This document shows, piece by piece, positions 35,301 to 48,185 of a stretch of 64,000 nucleotides of DNA. Position 1 is the first letter of the stretch, and the number at the start of each line of letters is the position of its first letter. The DNA comes from Dysidea avara (Eukaryota; Porifera; Demospongiae; Dictyoceratida; Dysideidae). Where the stretch lies: contig NC_089274.1 in assembly GCF_963678975.1 (NCBI RefSeq), positions 33,909,790 through 33,973,789 on the forward strand. The letters run 5' to 3'. The translations under genes and the position numbers were made by a program. The notes beneath the pieces are model-generated. The model made no database searches. It was not told where the DNA came from and saw only the letters and a list, made by a program, of their open reading frames with translations.

Positions 35301-38186
35301 CATTATTTTGCGACAGATCAAGTGTCTCCAGCACACAATAAGTTTTCAGAAATTCACCAATGAAATATGCTCCTACAAGAAAATGAACAAGTTACACTCT
35401 CTAGCTCTACTGGATCAATACATTCACTAGTAGCTATACAAGCATCCACAAAAGCTCACCTACAGACAAAAGTTTTTATACTACCCTTATACATTTAAGT
35501 AAACAGTGCTGTTCCTTTAGATACTAAATATTCACAATTTGACAAATTGTGAATATTAAATCTGTATGACCAGCATGTATGTTAATAAAATGTTAGTCTC
35601 ATGTGGCCAGACAACTTTTTATCTGTCTACTAACAAATATTCTACCTTTAAAAAGCCCTTTTAACATGTGCACCATGTGTAGGGTAGAGAAACTGCCTTT
35701 ATTGTTGCATACTGCGAGCCATTGGTAGTGCTGAAGAGGATGGTGGCATAACATAAATCATAAGATATTTCATTTATCAGCGGTTTATAAAGTAAGTCAC
35801 TTTTGTTGAGGGTTATAATCACAGTCATGACACCATCCTACCCTGACTTTGAGTGGTGCATGAAACTTATGAAGTAAGAATGATGTTGATTGTTTGTGGG
35901 CAGTGACTTGTTGGAATCCAGTAATGATTCCAATGCAGCTAGGTTGGGGGTGTCAAATACAAATTGCGTATGCTGGCCAGTCCATACTCTTTTTCAGAGT
36001 AGGCGCTTATAATTTATGTGATAAGCACCAAAGCAGAAAAAGATGGTAGATTATTACACTATTACCTTTCTTTGTTAGGCAAACTTGCCTGATATTCAAC
36101 GTAGCCAGTTTACAAAGGTGCTGGAGTCCTTTACACATTACTGGCATGACATCATCACCAAATCTGTTATCACCACCTATCATTATTTCTGTCAAAGTTG
36201 CGTTACCTGTAGTACAATGACAGATTACATACTTGCCATCACACACACACACGCGCGCACAAAATGATAATACACTTCAAATTTTAGGTATGTGTTGAGT
36301 ATACAATAAGGGTACTCACTTGCCTTCACAATCTTCATTATATATTCCATTCCATTGGCAGTGAGATCATTTCGCCAGAGGTGCAATAGTTGAATTGAAC
36401 TACCAGCATCCTCTTTGGGATAAACTGTGGTCAGCATTTTGACTCCCTTGTCACCCATGAAGCACATACCCAAACGCAGCTGATCCACAGGATAACACAA
36501 AAGGACATGAGAGATGCACAAACAGTCATAAGGTTGTAAATTTTGGAAGCCTAAACTAAGTGAGAAAGGTAATGCTGATTGAGGCATATTACAATGTTGG
36601 CTTTCATAGAGACAATGAATTGCAGTCAAGATGCATCTTTCACACTGACGTCCAGTTAGCAATGAAAACACAAGCTGGAACAGATCAGAGGATTTCAGCC
36701 CAGTTAGGCCACACAGGTAAGCAAAAACAGTCGGAAAGTAGTGGAAATATTCACTCATCAAATGATATTGTTCTTGTTCTGATAGCGTTGAAACATACAG
36801 TGCGCACAACAAGTCCTGAATAGCCACATGAGCAAAACTGTACGTGACCTGGTCACAAGTAATTAACAGGCCATATCCATCGAACTGAGCAGGATTGTTT
36901 ATACCACTCTGAACAAGGTCTTCCACAGTGAAAATGACCTTGGGAACAATTGTTACATTTTTCTTATCCTTATTTTTGTTATCCACTTTGACCTTGTTCT
37001 GCCAGTCAAAGAAGCCACGGTAAGCCATCTTACTCAGCAACAGCACAGGTCCAACTGCTTCCTCAGGGATGTCCACCAATACATTTCGCAATACTTCTTC
37101 ACCATTTCTAGATGACATTGCTGTAGGCACAGCCAAATCCTTTGTCGCAACCCTCTTGTTTACCAACATCTCAATCACCTGCAAATATAGCTTTGTCAGA
37201 AACTCTGGTAGTTTTCCGTGACTATACTGAAATAGATCCACAATCATCTCTAAGGTCTTAGGAACATAACAGATAGTACACAGGGCGGCATGTTTTTCGA
37301 ACTGTTGCATAAATTCATCAACCAAGTTGGCATCATTGGAAAAAGGCCTCTGTACGAACTCTTGAATTTCTTTTTCACTAAATCCTACCAGTTCTATCTT
37401 CCTGTCTGCTTCCAGGGTCAGACATGCATGTGGTCTTGATGTGATCAGAACTGTAGCCTCTGGAAATGTGCCACCATCCTTCACATGGTGTGTCAAAAAT
37501 GGATCTTTATCTAGACACGCAGCTGGTATTTCATCCCATCCATCCAGTATAATCAGAGACCTAGCACCTGCTGACTTCTTCATTTTCTCATATGTCTCTT
37601 CTCCGATATGCTCCATCACTGCTTCTTCAAGTGACTTGTTCTGGACTGATCTTGATGGTATCAGGATCACAAGATCAAAGTCATCATCTAAAAACCCATC
37701 TCTCTTAGCCCACTTCATGCATATCTCATTGACAAGAGTTGTCTTGCCTATACCTGCACAACTCATAATAATATCACTACCATTAACACTTTGTAATACT
37801 CACCTGGGCCTCCCATTATTAGTATCAGCCGAGGACAAGGTTTGTCATGATGGTGAAATATGTCCCTCAGCTCACCAAGTAGCTCCTTACTCATCTGCAC
37901 CTCGTCCACCGCTTTTTTCAGTGTGAACCTCGTGATCTCATTAAGATCTTCATCATTTAGGGTGACATGATCATTGGACACAAGTGCCAACCTTGCATAA
38001 TCTGTGACAAGTTGTTTTGGTTCATTATCACTTGGGGTGAGAAACTTTGCTCGCAAATTATCTGCAGAACAATACACCTGACCGATTGGAGTCTTTGCCG
38101 CCGGGGCAGTACCTAAATGGAGATCTTTAATTTTCTTCTATACTACTGTATAGCTTTTACTCACTTTTTTGTGATGGTACTGACAT
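32352..38186 (-). CDS. NACHT-LRR receptor (NLR) paralogue 2
   Basis: Minus-strand exons: 38165-38186 (MSVPSQK), 37804-38112, 36320-37753, 36066-36206, 35205-35372, 33151-33319 and 32352-32794; about 890 codons. A short leader (~85 aa, no recognisable CARD or Death domain) precedes the NACHT ATPase. Walker A GGPGIGKTT is split by a 50-bp intron, Walker B is LIILDGWDEIP, and VLITSRPHA is the sensor region. Further NACHT-associated helices follow, then NLRC-type LRRs (LLHLWRNDLTANGMEY; TLDLSQNNVGDDGI; ETLGFSNNSLIGDDG). Family role: cytosolic pattern sensing by nucleotide-driven oligomerisation. LRR exons are phase 1-1 modules of 141, 168 and 169 nt. The 169-nt exon carries +1 T at about 33221 (GATATTTATGG versus GATATTATGG in the paralogue), which would cause an early stop unless that exon is skipped or the base is a sequencing error. 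Confidence 0.85.
33603..33804. repeat. Fold-back MITE family A, copy 2
   Basis: Ends GCTACCACTCCAATGCAAC and GATGTTGCATTCGAGCAGT plus TTAATTGGCAAGTTGTTTAA match the element at 23674-23904, in the corresponding NLR but in a different intron. The inner arms are more degenerate. Confidence 0.5.
34159..34352. mobile_element. 194-bp MITE with 24-bp TIRs
   Basis: GTATAGCCTAAATATTTCGA at 34159 and its complement ending 34352 (one or two mismatches). The interior includes a second pair, GCAAAAA and TTTTTGC. It lies in an NLR paralogue 2 intron. Confidence 0.7.
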
Positions 38187-38361
38187 CACAAACTGACGCT
38201 CGCAAACTGATCACACTCGTTTCAATTTCAGAAGTCAGATCCTCTTTCCGGCCCCTCGTCTTTCCCGCACCGTGACCTTATCTTAGTACTTATCCCACCG
38301 GCTTAACTTACACGATTTGTCTCTAGGCCCTCTGGCTCTGGCTAGTATAAAGCACTACGTA

Positions 38362-38662
38362 CAGGCATTCAACAAGGGGGTGACACACAGGCACTCACTG
38401 TAGGTAGATCTGCGACCGCGGTCAAAGTCTAAGTCAAAGGTCAAGGCCACCAAAATCGTGCCAATTCAACGGTCAAGGGTAAAAGCTTCCAACCCACAAT
38501 CGAAAAGTGCTGAAATATCGTCGCTAAGTCACCGGTCAAAGGTCGAAAAAGGCTCTTAGTCACAGGTCAAAGCGAAATTTCGGCCGGTCAAGACTTTGAC
38601 CGCGGTCGCAGATCTACCTACAGCGCGTACCTACGTGACACCCCCTTGTTCAATCTGTGTAC
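38362..38662. mobile_element. MITE with perfect 32-bp inner inverted repeat, upstream of NLR 2
   Basis: TGTAGGTAGATCTGCGACCG... (38399-38430) is exactly inverted at 38591-38622. An outer imperfect pair (ATTCAACAAGGGGGTGACA / TGACACCCCCTTGTTCAAT) extends the fold. The interior has several GGTCA motifs. It lies 176 bp upstream of the NLR 2 start codon, within its likely promoter. Confidence 0.75.
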
Positions 38663-38947
38663 GCCCTCCCCGTTGCTCATATATCTCCGTAACCCTCCGT
38701 AAAACTAAAAGTTACATACCTACGGTGTATCATAGAGTCGAGATGCGGTTTATTTTTATTTGTTTTTTTGTTGTTTTTTGCAACATACTGAATTGAGGTA
38801 CAGGTTACAGAAAACTTAGTGCTAGTGTTAACCCATAACCCTTGTCGCCCTCTGTGGCTATATGATTTGTGCCGCCATAGGATGGTGGAGGTATCAGTGT
38901 CACAAACCAATCAGTATGGCAACTTTAGACCTGCTCAGAAATACAGA

Positions 38948-41900
38948 GATCCAATTTTGGAAACTAATAGACAGTTCAGAAATTACCAAAAGTGGCAATT
39001 TCTGGCAACCAAAAGTAGCCTTTTTAGGCAACTTTTGATGGCTCAAAAAGTTTGGGCAGTGGAGGAAAGATGCCAATTCTGGCAAATTTCTAGTTGCCCA
39101 TAATTGCCATCTTTGGCATTTATGAGTTTCCAAAACTGGAAGTTTCCAAAATTGGCAACTATTGTTTTGCTTTGAGCAACCACAACAAATGGTGCTCCAA
39201 AGCTACCAAATCTGGTAGTAATTACTTATAAAGGATGATAAACTCATTGATAGTGGGATTTAGTTTGCCAAAAGTTATCAGAAGTGGCAACTTTTTAATG
39301 CTGAGAAATAAGTGAGCAGTTCAAAAGTTGCCAAACTTGGCAACTTTGGTTGCCAGAAATTACCATTTTTGGCAACTTAGCTATTTCTGGCCACTAAACA
39401 TATCACTTATATGCAATGCAAAGATGGAAGGTTTTGCGACCAAATTAACTACACAGAATTATCATAGCTATTAGACACTTTTCAAGCTGCACAAAGGTTG
39501 CCCAAACTGAAACTGTTCTAAAATTGAAACTGTCTGTGTTGCTTTGAACAACAACTAGATGTGCTTAAGTGTTATCCCACTTTAATTATAATATGCAATA
39601 AATAGTAAATGCAAGTTAATCAGTTTCTACAATGTAGAAGAATTGAAGTTAAGATTGTCCATATCACATCTGCTTCTTAATGACCCTTTTACACCTATGC
39701 TTGGCCAAGGGTGTAAATTCCTTACATCGTCGGTTGTTGTTTTCCGCTTCTTCTTATACAATTTCATCATCCTCTTCATTGTCTGATGACATAGGAGATA
39801 TGGAGGCCTCTTTGTGTTCTCTTCTCTCTCACTCTTCTTCAGCTTCCTCCTCATCACGACTTGGCACTTCCACAGAATTGCCGTTGGAACTACCAACTCG
39901 ATTGCCATTGCCATCGAGTTGTACTTTTATATAATAAAAATTCACTAATTTTTTGTTATTCTTCTTTTCGCCACACTTTAGAAAAATCACTATAACTCAC
40001 ATATGCTTTACTTAATTTTCTTCAAATTTGGAGGGCAGTTGAAACTGATTGCCCGAAGAGATATAATATTTGCAACCTAGCTGCGTAGGTGAATAGACTA
40101 TTTACGTGGTATAATAAGCATCTGCTTAAAGCATCAACTTCTTATTTGAAGTGATTTTAGTCACTCTGAAGACACTTTTTGGTTTGATTCTACCTAACCA
40201 ATACTGCCAAGGGAATGTGAAGCTGGTTTCTGGTCATATTATTTTTTTGTGTGCACCTTTTTATGATTTCTAATATACAGTCCTACTGTATTGTATGATG
40301 TACTTTCAATAAAATTACATAACAATTGCAGAAATTACCCAAAATGGAAATTGTGAGTACCTCAAAAGTTGCCAAAAGTGGCAACTTTTTGTTGTCAGAT
40401 GCATCTGGCAATTATATAAATTGCCAATTTTGGCACTTTTGGGTATCAAAAATTGCCATTTTTGGCAAACTAAATCCCACAATTGATTAGTTCATCATCC
40501 TTTATAAAAGAAGTAGTACACTTATTGCCAAAATCGGTNNNNNNNNNNNNNNNNNNNNNNNNNNNNNNNNNNNNNNNNNNNNNNNNNNNNNNNNNNNNNN
40601 NNNNNNNNNNNNNNNNNNNNNNNNNNNNNNNNNNNNNNNNNNNNNNNNNNNNNNNNNNNNNNNNNNNNNNNNNNNNNNNNNNNNNNNNNNNNNNNNNNNN
40701 NNNNNNNNNNNNNNNNNNNNNNNNNNNNNNNNNNNNNNTTATTCTCTTTTCGCCACACTTTAGAAAAATCACTATAACTCACATATGCTTTACTTAATTT
40801 TCTTCAAATTTGGAGGGCAGTTGAAACTGATTGCCCGAAGAGATATAATATTTGCAACCTAGCTGCGTAGGTGAATAGACTATTTACGTGGTATAATAAG
40901 CATCTGCTTAAAGCATCAACTTCTTATTTGAAGTGATTTTAGTCACTCTGAAGACACTTTTTGGTTTGGATTCTACCTAACCAATACTGCCAAGGGAATG
41001 TGAAGCTGGTTTCTGGTCATATTATTTTTTTGTGTGCACCTTTTATGATTTCTAATATACAGTCCTACTGTATTGTATGATGTACTTTCAATAAAATTAC
41101 ATAACAATTGCAGAAATTACCCAAAATGGAAATTGTGAGTACCTCAAAAGTTGCCAAAAGTGGCAACTTTTTGTTGTCAGATGCATCTGGCAATTATATA
41201 AATTGCCAATTTTGGCACTTTTGGGTATCAAAAATTGCCATTTTTGGCAAACTAAATCCCACAATTGATTAGTTCATCATCCTTTATAAAAGAAGTAGTA
41301 CACTTATTGCCAAAATCGGTAGCTTTGAACACCATGTTGTGGTTATTCAAAGCAAAAAAACAGAAGTTGCCAATTTTGGAAACTGTAAAACACACAGTTT
41401 CCAGTTTTGTCAATTTTTGGCCTGCTCAGAAATCTAATTTTATTGTCAGTATGGTTAGGTAGAATCAAACAAAAAGTGTCTTCAGAGTGACTAAAATCAC
41501 TTCAAATAAGAAGTTGATGCTTTAAGCAGATGCTTATTATACCACGTAAATAGTCTATTCACCTACGCAGCTAGGTTGCAAATATTATTTCTCTTCGGGC
41601 AATCAGTTTTAACTGCCCTCCAAATTTGAAGAAAATTAAGTAAAGCATATGTGAGTTATAGTGTTTCTAAAGTGTGGCGAAAAGAAGAATAACAAAAAAT
41701 TAGTGAATTTTTATTATATAAAAGTACAACTCGATGGCAATGGCAATCGAGTTGGTAGTTCCAACGGCAATTCTGTGGAAGTGCCAAGTCGTGATGAGGA
41801 GGAAGCTGAAGAAGAGTGAGAGAGAAGAGAACACAAGGAGGCCTCCATATCTCCTATGTCATCAGACAATGAAGAGGATGATGAAATTGTATAAGAAGAA

Positions 41901-42729
41901 GCGGAAAACAACAACCGACGATGTAAGGAATTTACACCCTTGGCCAAGCATAGGTGTAAAAGGGTCATTAAGAAGCAGATGTGATATGGACAATCTTAAC
42001 TTCAATTCTTCTACATTGTAGAAACTGATTAACTTGCATTTACTAAATCAACCTATTTATTGCATATTATAATTAAAGTGGGATAACACTTAAGCACATC
42101 TAGTTGTTGTTCAAAGCAACACAGACAGTTTCAATTTTAGAACAGTTTCAGTTTGGGCAACCTTTGTGCAGCTTGAAAAGTGTCTAATAGCTATGATAAT
42201 TCTGTGTAGTTAATTTGGTCGCAAAACCTTCCATCTTTGCATTGCATATAAGTGATATGTTTAGTGGCCAGAAATAGCTAAGTTGCCAAAAATGGTAATT
42301 TCTGGCAACCAAAGTTGCCAAGTTTGGCAACTTTTGAACTGCTCACTTATTTCTCAGCATTAAAAAGTTGCCACTTCTGATAACTTTTGGCAAACTAAAT
42401 CCCACTATCAATGAATTTATCATCCTTTATAAGTAAAAATACAATTACTACCAGATTTGGTAGCTTTGGAGCACCATTTGTTGTGGTTGCTCAAAGCAAA
42501 ACAATAGTTGCCAATTTTGGAAACTTCCAGTTTTGGCAACTTTTGAACTGCTCATAAATGCCAAAGATGGCAATTATGGGCAACTAGAAATTTGCCAGAA
42601 TTGGCACCTTTCCTCCACTGCCCAAACTTTTTGAGCCGTCAAGTTGCCTAAAAAGGCTACTTTTGGTTGCCAGAAATTGCCACTTTTGGTAATTTCTGAG
42701 CAGTCTATTAGTTTCCAAAATTGGATCTG
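38948..42729. repeat. 3.8-kb palindrome (fold-back element) containing a gap
   Basis: Left arm 38948-40211 and right arm 41447-42729 are inverted copies (about 1.26 kb) with few differences. Both arms are full of small palindromes TTGCCAAAAGTGGCAACTTT. Each arm carries the same frame (39627-39914 minus; 41734-42021 plus; MAMAIELVVPTAILWKCQVV). Another frame of the same DNA reads acidic text, SISPMSSDNEEDDEIV, then CKEFTPLAKHRCKRVIKK. This may be the remnant of a transposon protein, now broken by stops. Confidence 0.8.
40539..40738. other. Assembly gap of 200 N between overlapping contig ends
   Basis: The 583 bases before the gap (39956-40538) repeat as 40739-41320 after it, directly and almost exactly. 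This is what two unmerged overlapping contigs or haplotypes would give. Confidence 0.97.
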
Positions 42730-43059
42730 TAACATACCTGGATGGTGCTAGTGCATATGCAAGTTTTCATAGTGGAGGATTCTTAATGCCGGCCAATATA
42801 TGTGGTGACTTTTCTATTAGAGCACTACTGACTGCTCTATTAGAGTATCTCGTAGTATTGCCGGTGTATTATACTGTACTGAACCTCCACATGATTATGA
42901 TACGTAGTATCTCTAATAATCATACTATACTTATAATTACTATGTTTTCAGGTTTTAAGGGTGGAGGAATCCACCATTATACCTGGCTAGTACTTTTCCA
43001 AAAAAATAAAATGATCTATGCTATTTTGTTGTGTTTATTACCCCCCACTCAATCACAGC

Positions 43060-44810
43060 TTTTTCGCCTTGTTTTGCTGCTTGGTGATGTGAATGCTGAC
43101 CTGTTGAAGCCATCTAGTTCACAGCCCAAATTATTGTTGTCAGTTATGAAATACAACTTGCTAACCTTGTTTGTGCTCCAACTAGAGTTACTGTGAACAG
43201 TTCTCAATTCTCAGATTGATGTGCTGATGACTACTGATTGTTTTGATGGTACAGTACCAAAGTATTTCCTTTTAATTGTTAGCCACTTCTATTCTGGGGT
43301 GTCCGTGTTGATCAATTTCCCCTTCTCATTGGCTTGTTGTTAGAAATTTTCAAAAGCTTGATATGGATAAATTTGATGAAATTCTCACTTGTGATGATAT
43401 TTGGGATAATGTTTTCTCACAGTTTGATAACCCTTCTGACTGTTTGGAATGTTTAACTTGATAATGAATGAATTGCTGGACCATCTAGTGCCACTTAAGA
43501 TACTTAAAAGGAAGGATTGTCCCTGGCTATCAAGCTCTCATACTAGGGCACATTGAATTGGTTACATGACATTGCTCATCGTAGAACTTTGAAATCTGGC
43601 CCTGTTCAGGCTGGTCATCCTACAGAGCTCTTCATAACAAGGCAACCTCTATGTTGCAGTCAGCTAAAATAACTTATTTTAATGGTCTTGTAGCCTCACT
43701 TAGCAGCAAGCATTCCTCATTGGCATGGGCAAGCCATTACGACTCCTCAGTGTACTGAAGTGTAAGCAATGCACTAATTTGATGCAATTTCAACCTATAG
43801 CTATTTCTGTGCTGCCCATTTTATTCAAGGTTTTAGAATTGATAAAATTGTTTCACATTTTCATAAAAATAATATATTACTTTCTGCCTGGTTTTTGCAT
43901 GGGCTATTCTACACATGTTAATAATGGATGAGAGTTATCAGTTGATGAGGCGGAACTGTTTTCTTGGACTTGGTCAAGGTATTAAATTTGACCATGTTAT
44001 TTTGCTGTCATAATTGAGATTTTATGGATTTCAAGGACCAACTTATGATTTGTCCTTTCCTTTTTGTTATGCATATCAATGACCTGTCTACTGTTGTCAA
44101 ATATTCCACTTTGGATTTGTATGATGATGCTGAGATGAGTCATTCAGACCTAAGTGTAGTGGAGAAATGCTTGCAATCTGACTTGGATGATGTGACTCGC
44201 TGGCCTGGCCTTGCAGTTCTCAGCTATGTTTAATGTTGTCAAATCTCATTCAATGCTTATAGGGGGTCATCAGAGATTTGCAAATAAAACGCTTAATGTT
44301 TCTGTTGGAGGCACATTATTTACTCAAGTTACTTCCATTCATTATCTAGGAGTTACAATTGACCCTACGCTATCTTGGAATTTGCATGTTTCTAATGTGG
44401 TGTCTAGAGTTCCACCCAAAATATCTTCAATCCTTTGTTTTGGGTCTTTACAACCAGTAATACTCTGTTCATTGTACACTGCTTTTGTGCTGCCAAGTTT
44501 TAAAATATCTTCAATCCTTTGTTTTGGGTCTTTACAACCAATAATACTCTGTTCATTGTACACTGCTTTTGTGCTGCCAAGTTTTATTATTGTGATGTTG
44601 TCTGGTGTCCTACTACTGCCAAGTTTACTACTATGATTGGAAGAGCACATTCTAAGTTTACTAAGAATTTGCCACCATCTTGTGCTTCCAGATTACCTTT
44701 TACTTTGACTGAACATCTATGTTACCACACAGCCATTCAAGTTTACAGATCTGCTAATAATTCTTCATGTTTACTATATAAATGTTTTTCAATACTCTAA
44801 AGATGTAACA
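43060..44810 (+). pseudogene. Decayed non-LTR retrotransposon (EN and RT remnants)
   Basis: In shifting plus frames: an endonuclease end (LLLGDVNADLLKPSSSQ, then IDVLMTTDCFDG), and RT text near 43800-44250 (VSHFHKNNILLSAWF, FVMHINDLSTVVKYSTLDLY). The YADD-type catalytic box reads YDDA, so the active site is lost. A C-terminal RT part follows (IHYLGVTIDPTLSWNLHVS). Multiple stops and shifts. It resembles Jockey/CR1-type elements; the clade is not certain. A perfect-looking 84-bp tandem duplication lies at 44418-44585. Confidence 0.7.
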
Positions 44811-46575
44811 GGTTATGGTGGACGTAATTTACAATATTGTCTTTTTGTTCCCAGGGTTACCACTAACTTGGTAAAAGAAGTTTCTTTTATCGTGGAACAA
44901 TTTTATGGAACAGTTTGTCTTCAAGTTGTGGAGGCTGCCACTTTGTCACCTTTTAAGTATCTGTAAGTGTATTCTTGTTGTCCACTGAAAATCAGCATAA
45001 GCTGAGTGGACTCCCTACTGAAATATAGGGTTTTTCATTTCCATTTGGTTTAATCTTTGCACCGTTAGGTTTGCATCAATTATGCCAGCATGATTTTGAG
45101 GCTAGTAAAAGCAGTAAGGATTATGCCAATACACTGTAAATTATTGGTGTGCTCCCTGTGGTCACTTAGTATGACGTACATATGTACATACTTCACAGTA
45201 TGATGCACCACGAGGTGTATAGCTACATACTTCAAAAGTAGCCATGTACATCATGTTGTGAAGTATACACATCATACTAAGGGGTACACCATGTATATTT
45301 AATAGGAGGATTTAATATGGAATGTGCACCAAAAGAACAACACTCATGAACACACTGCAAAATACATAATGTTTATTTGTTTGTTGTTGTTTCCTAGCTG
45401 CTTATTTTTATACTTTACAGATATTTGAGATACTCCATAATACAGCAGTCACTTACTCTATTACAAGGATCAAGAAAATACAGTAACGCTTTAATAAAAC
45501 AGTCAACCCTAAACATAATTTTGATTTGAGAGCATAATATTGAGGCTTGATTTTTGAACATTGCTCAAAAGCAAAATTGGCTCATGCAGGGCATGGTATA
45601 CAAGATGAATCCAGCTATAGTAATTCCACGAATTGGTTATGTCCTATAAGAACAGCACTTTTTGTTTCTATTAAACTATAAGCTTGAACCAATTATGCTT
45701 TGAAAAACAGCTTATTATGCTCAAAACTATGTTCAACAGTTGGCTATTTCTGTATTAGAGTGACTGCTATATTAGAGTATATTTCTGTAAAGTATTCAAG
45801 AAGCAGGTATACAATTCAATGACACATTAAAAAAAAAATGAAATGCATGCAGTGTTGTATGTAATGTACTCATTGTTTGACACTCATTGTGCACTTTAAT
45901 TTTTTGGAAAGTAGTCTGATACTACTATGCTAACATGGCATATTATTCCTGATGCTTTTGTTAACCTATTATGCTGGCATTCTACTTGACTATCAGCATT
46001 CTGAATTCTTTAAAAGCTTGATATCACAGCTAAAACATTTGGGAATGCATTATACCCCACAATTGAATGTCAACAGTTATCACTAAGCTGTGAGTTGTTG
46101 ACCATCAAATTTATATTTTTGGTAGGCATTATGCACAGACAATTGCACTTATATATACACTAGGAAACTAAAAGCATATTGACTACCTGTAATTCAAGTT
46201 TAATGCAATCTAGCTCTTCACTGCGTTATAAAGTAGCACAGTTTCCTTTATAGATCAGAATATACCTCAATTGTCTTAAGTATAACCCATTCGTCTTGTT
46301 TCGGTGTGCACAATAGCAATGTTCTATGTAGGTGTTGTGCATGGCTTTGTTGCAGGAATATTAAAAACACCAAAAGTAATACACAAACTTGGTGAAAAGT
46401 TGTGTATCTTCTGCCTGTCACAGTAATGATTTGCATAACTGGTAGCTCTAATAAACAATGGCAACACCAGTAGTTTTGTAGACATGTTGAAGTTGTATAC
46501 GGTTAAAAAAAATGGCTAGCTATAGCTGTGTCTATTATAAAAGTTGCTTTTTTTTAGCTATGCAAAATACATATG
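44810..46575. other. Repeat-like intergenic DNA
   Basis: Contains ATTATGCC(A)GCAT motifs (45080, 45115, 45970) shared with 16820-16880 and 17650, and an imperfect inverted region near 45160-45290 (TAGTATGACGTACATATG / CATCATACTAAGG). No exon is supported. Confidence 0.4.
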
Positions 46576-46579
46576 CAGA

Positions 46580-48100
46580 TTAATTTTTCCTATGTCGCCG
46601 CTTGAACTCATTAACAAATTTGTGATTTCGTTCTGCTAGTTCTTTTAATGCAGGTGTCATAGTGTTTGGTACCAGGGGGAGCTCATATGTCTTCCTCTGT
46701 GGAGCATTAGGATCATCAATACTGGAAGAACCACCAGGAAGTCGGGGGATTTCTTTGCCTTCAATTACCACCATTCCAGCAAAGTCATCTTTTGTAATAA
46801 AGTCATGATCATATACAGTCAGCGTAAGAACTGATCCAGGCATGTCAAGAAGGTTTTCTTTAACTCCACTAAAAATGAGAAACTCAATTAAGAAGGTTAC
46901 TATAAATAAAATATATTTCTTGTCCTAGTGTACATGTAAATTATGAATTATCGACCATTTATTTCTTTATCAACTGTAAATTCGACATATAGCAATGCAA
47001 ACTTGTATAATTTTCTCCAGGCTATAGTTCAGTTCACTATGTGGGTTCACATCAAAACTTAATCCCACAATCAATAGCATTGAAAAGCCAGCTTCGTTAC
47101 ATGTGACAAGTAGTTCTAGTTATTATCAACCATCGTGATGTATTATTGACATCATAGGTATAATACTACCAACCAATTGCAAAAAAGTTACAGGCAAATA
47201 GCATTAACCAATACAACACCATACCCACACAATTTAATTACATTTTCACAAAAGGTTTAAATACAATTTTAACACCCCATGCTGGTATAATGCACATACA
47301 AAAATGTGAAATGTGTTGACTAAATAGAACAACACACAGTCCACAACTGTACAATCCATCCTTCACCTCTAGGCAGTGAACATGCATTCATTTTCTACAT
47401 CCTGGATTAGTACCCAATTAGTTTGCAATTTACCAGTAGACAACAGATTATCTATAAGCCAGGGGCAGTGGAGCAGGCCAAAGAGTGAGGGAGCCAGGCC
47501 AGCTGTAAGTTGAAGACAAAAAAAAAAAAAGGTCACAGCCTGCTGACAATAGCTGCTCTCCACCAGTTATATTTCCTTATTGATAACTACACATACATAA
47601 CTAAGTAACTTGCTACACTGCTTCTCTGAATACTATGACTGCTCTATTAGAGTATCCAGATCCTGACTGTTCTATTAGAGTATCTCAATCTTTTCTTGCA
47701 AACAGTGTCCCATAAAAGTGGGGGGGCCATGCCTCCCCTGTCTCCACCACCTATGATATAAGCCAAGTATTCATGTCTTTGGAATTGTGGTCAAGCTATT
47801 TGATCAATTAGCTCCTTTTGACATTTTTTTTTCAATATAAAGGTGGCAGCCAACAAATGGCTGCAATGTTAATGAAAAAATAATAAAGCCTATTTTCATT
47901 AACATCATTGCAGCTGGCTACCACCTTTGATTTCACAACTTTTTTTATCCAAACATCCCTAGTAGCTTCTACTCTTTTTATGCTGGAGCAGTGTGACATA
48001 CATACATAAATAAATACAGATTCACACACACACGCATGCATGCGCGCAGCGTGCATGCGTGTGTGTGTGAATCTGTATTTATTTATTTATGTATGTATGT

Positions 48101-48185
<85 letters not shown>

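Noticed and set aside
39627..42021. Mirrored 95-aa protein in both palindrome arms as a real gene
   Set aside because: The same DNA reads more protein-like in another frame that is broken by stops; the open frame is probably incidental.
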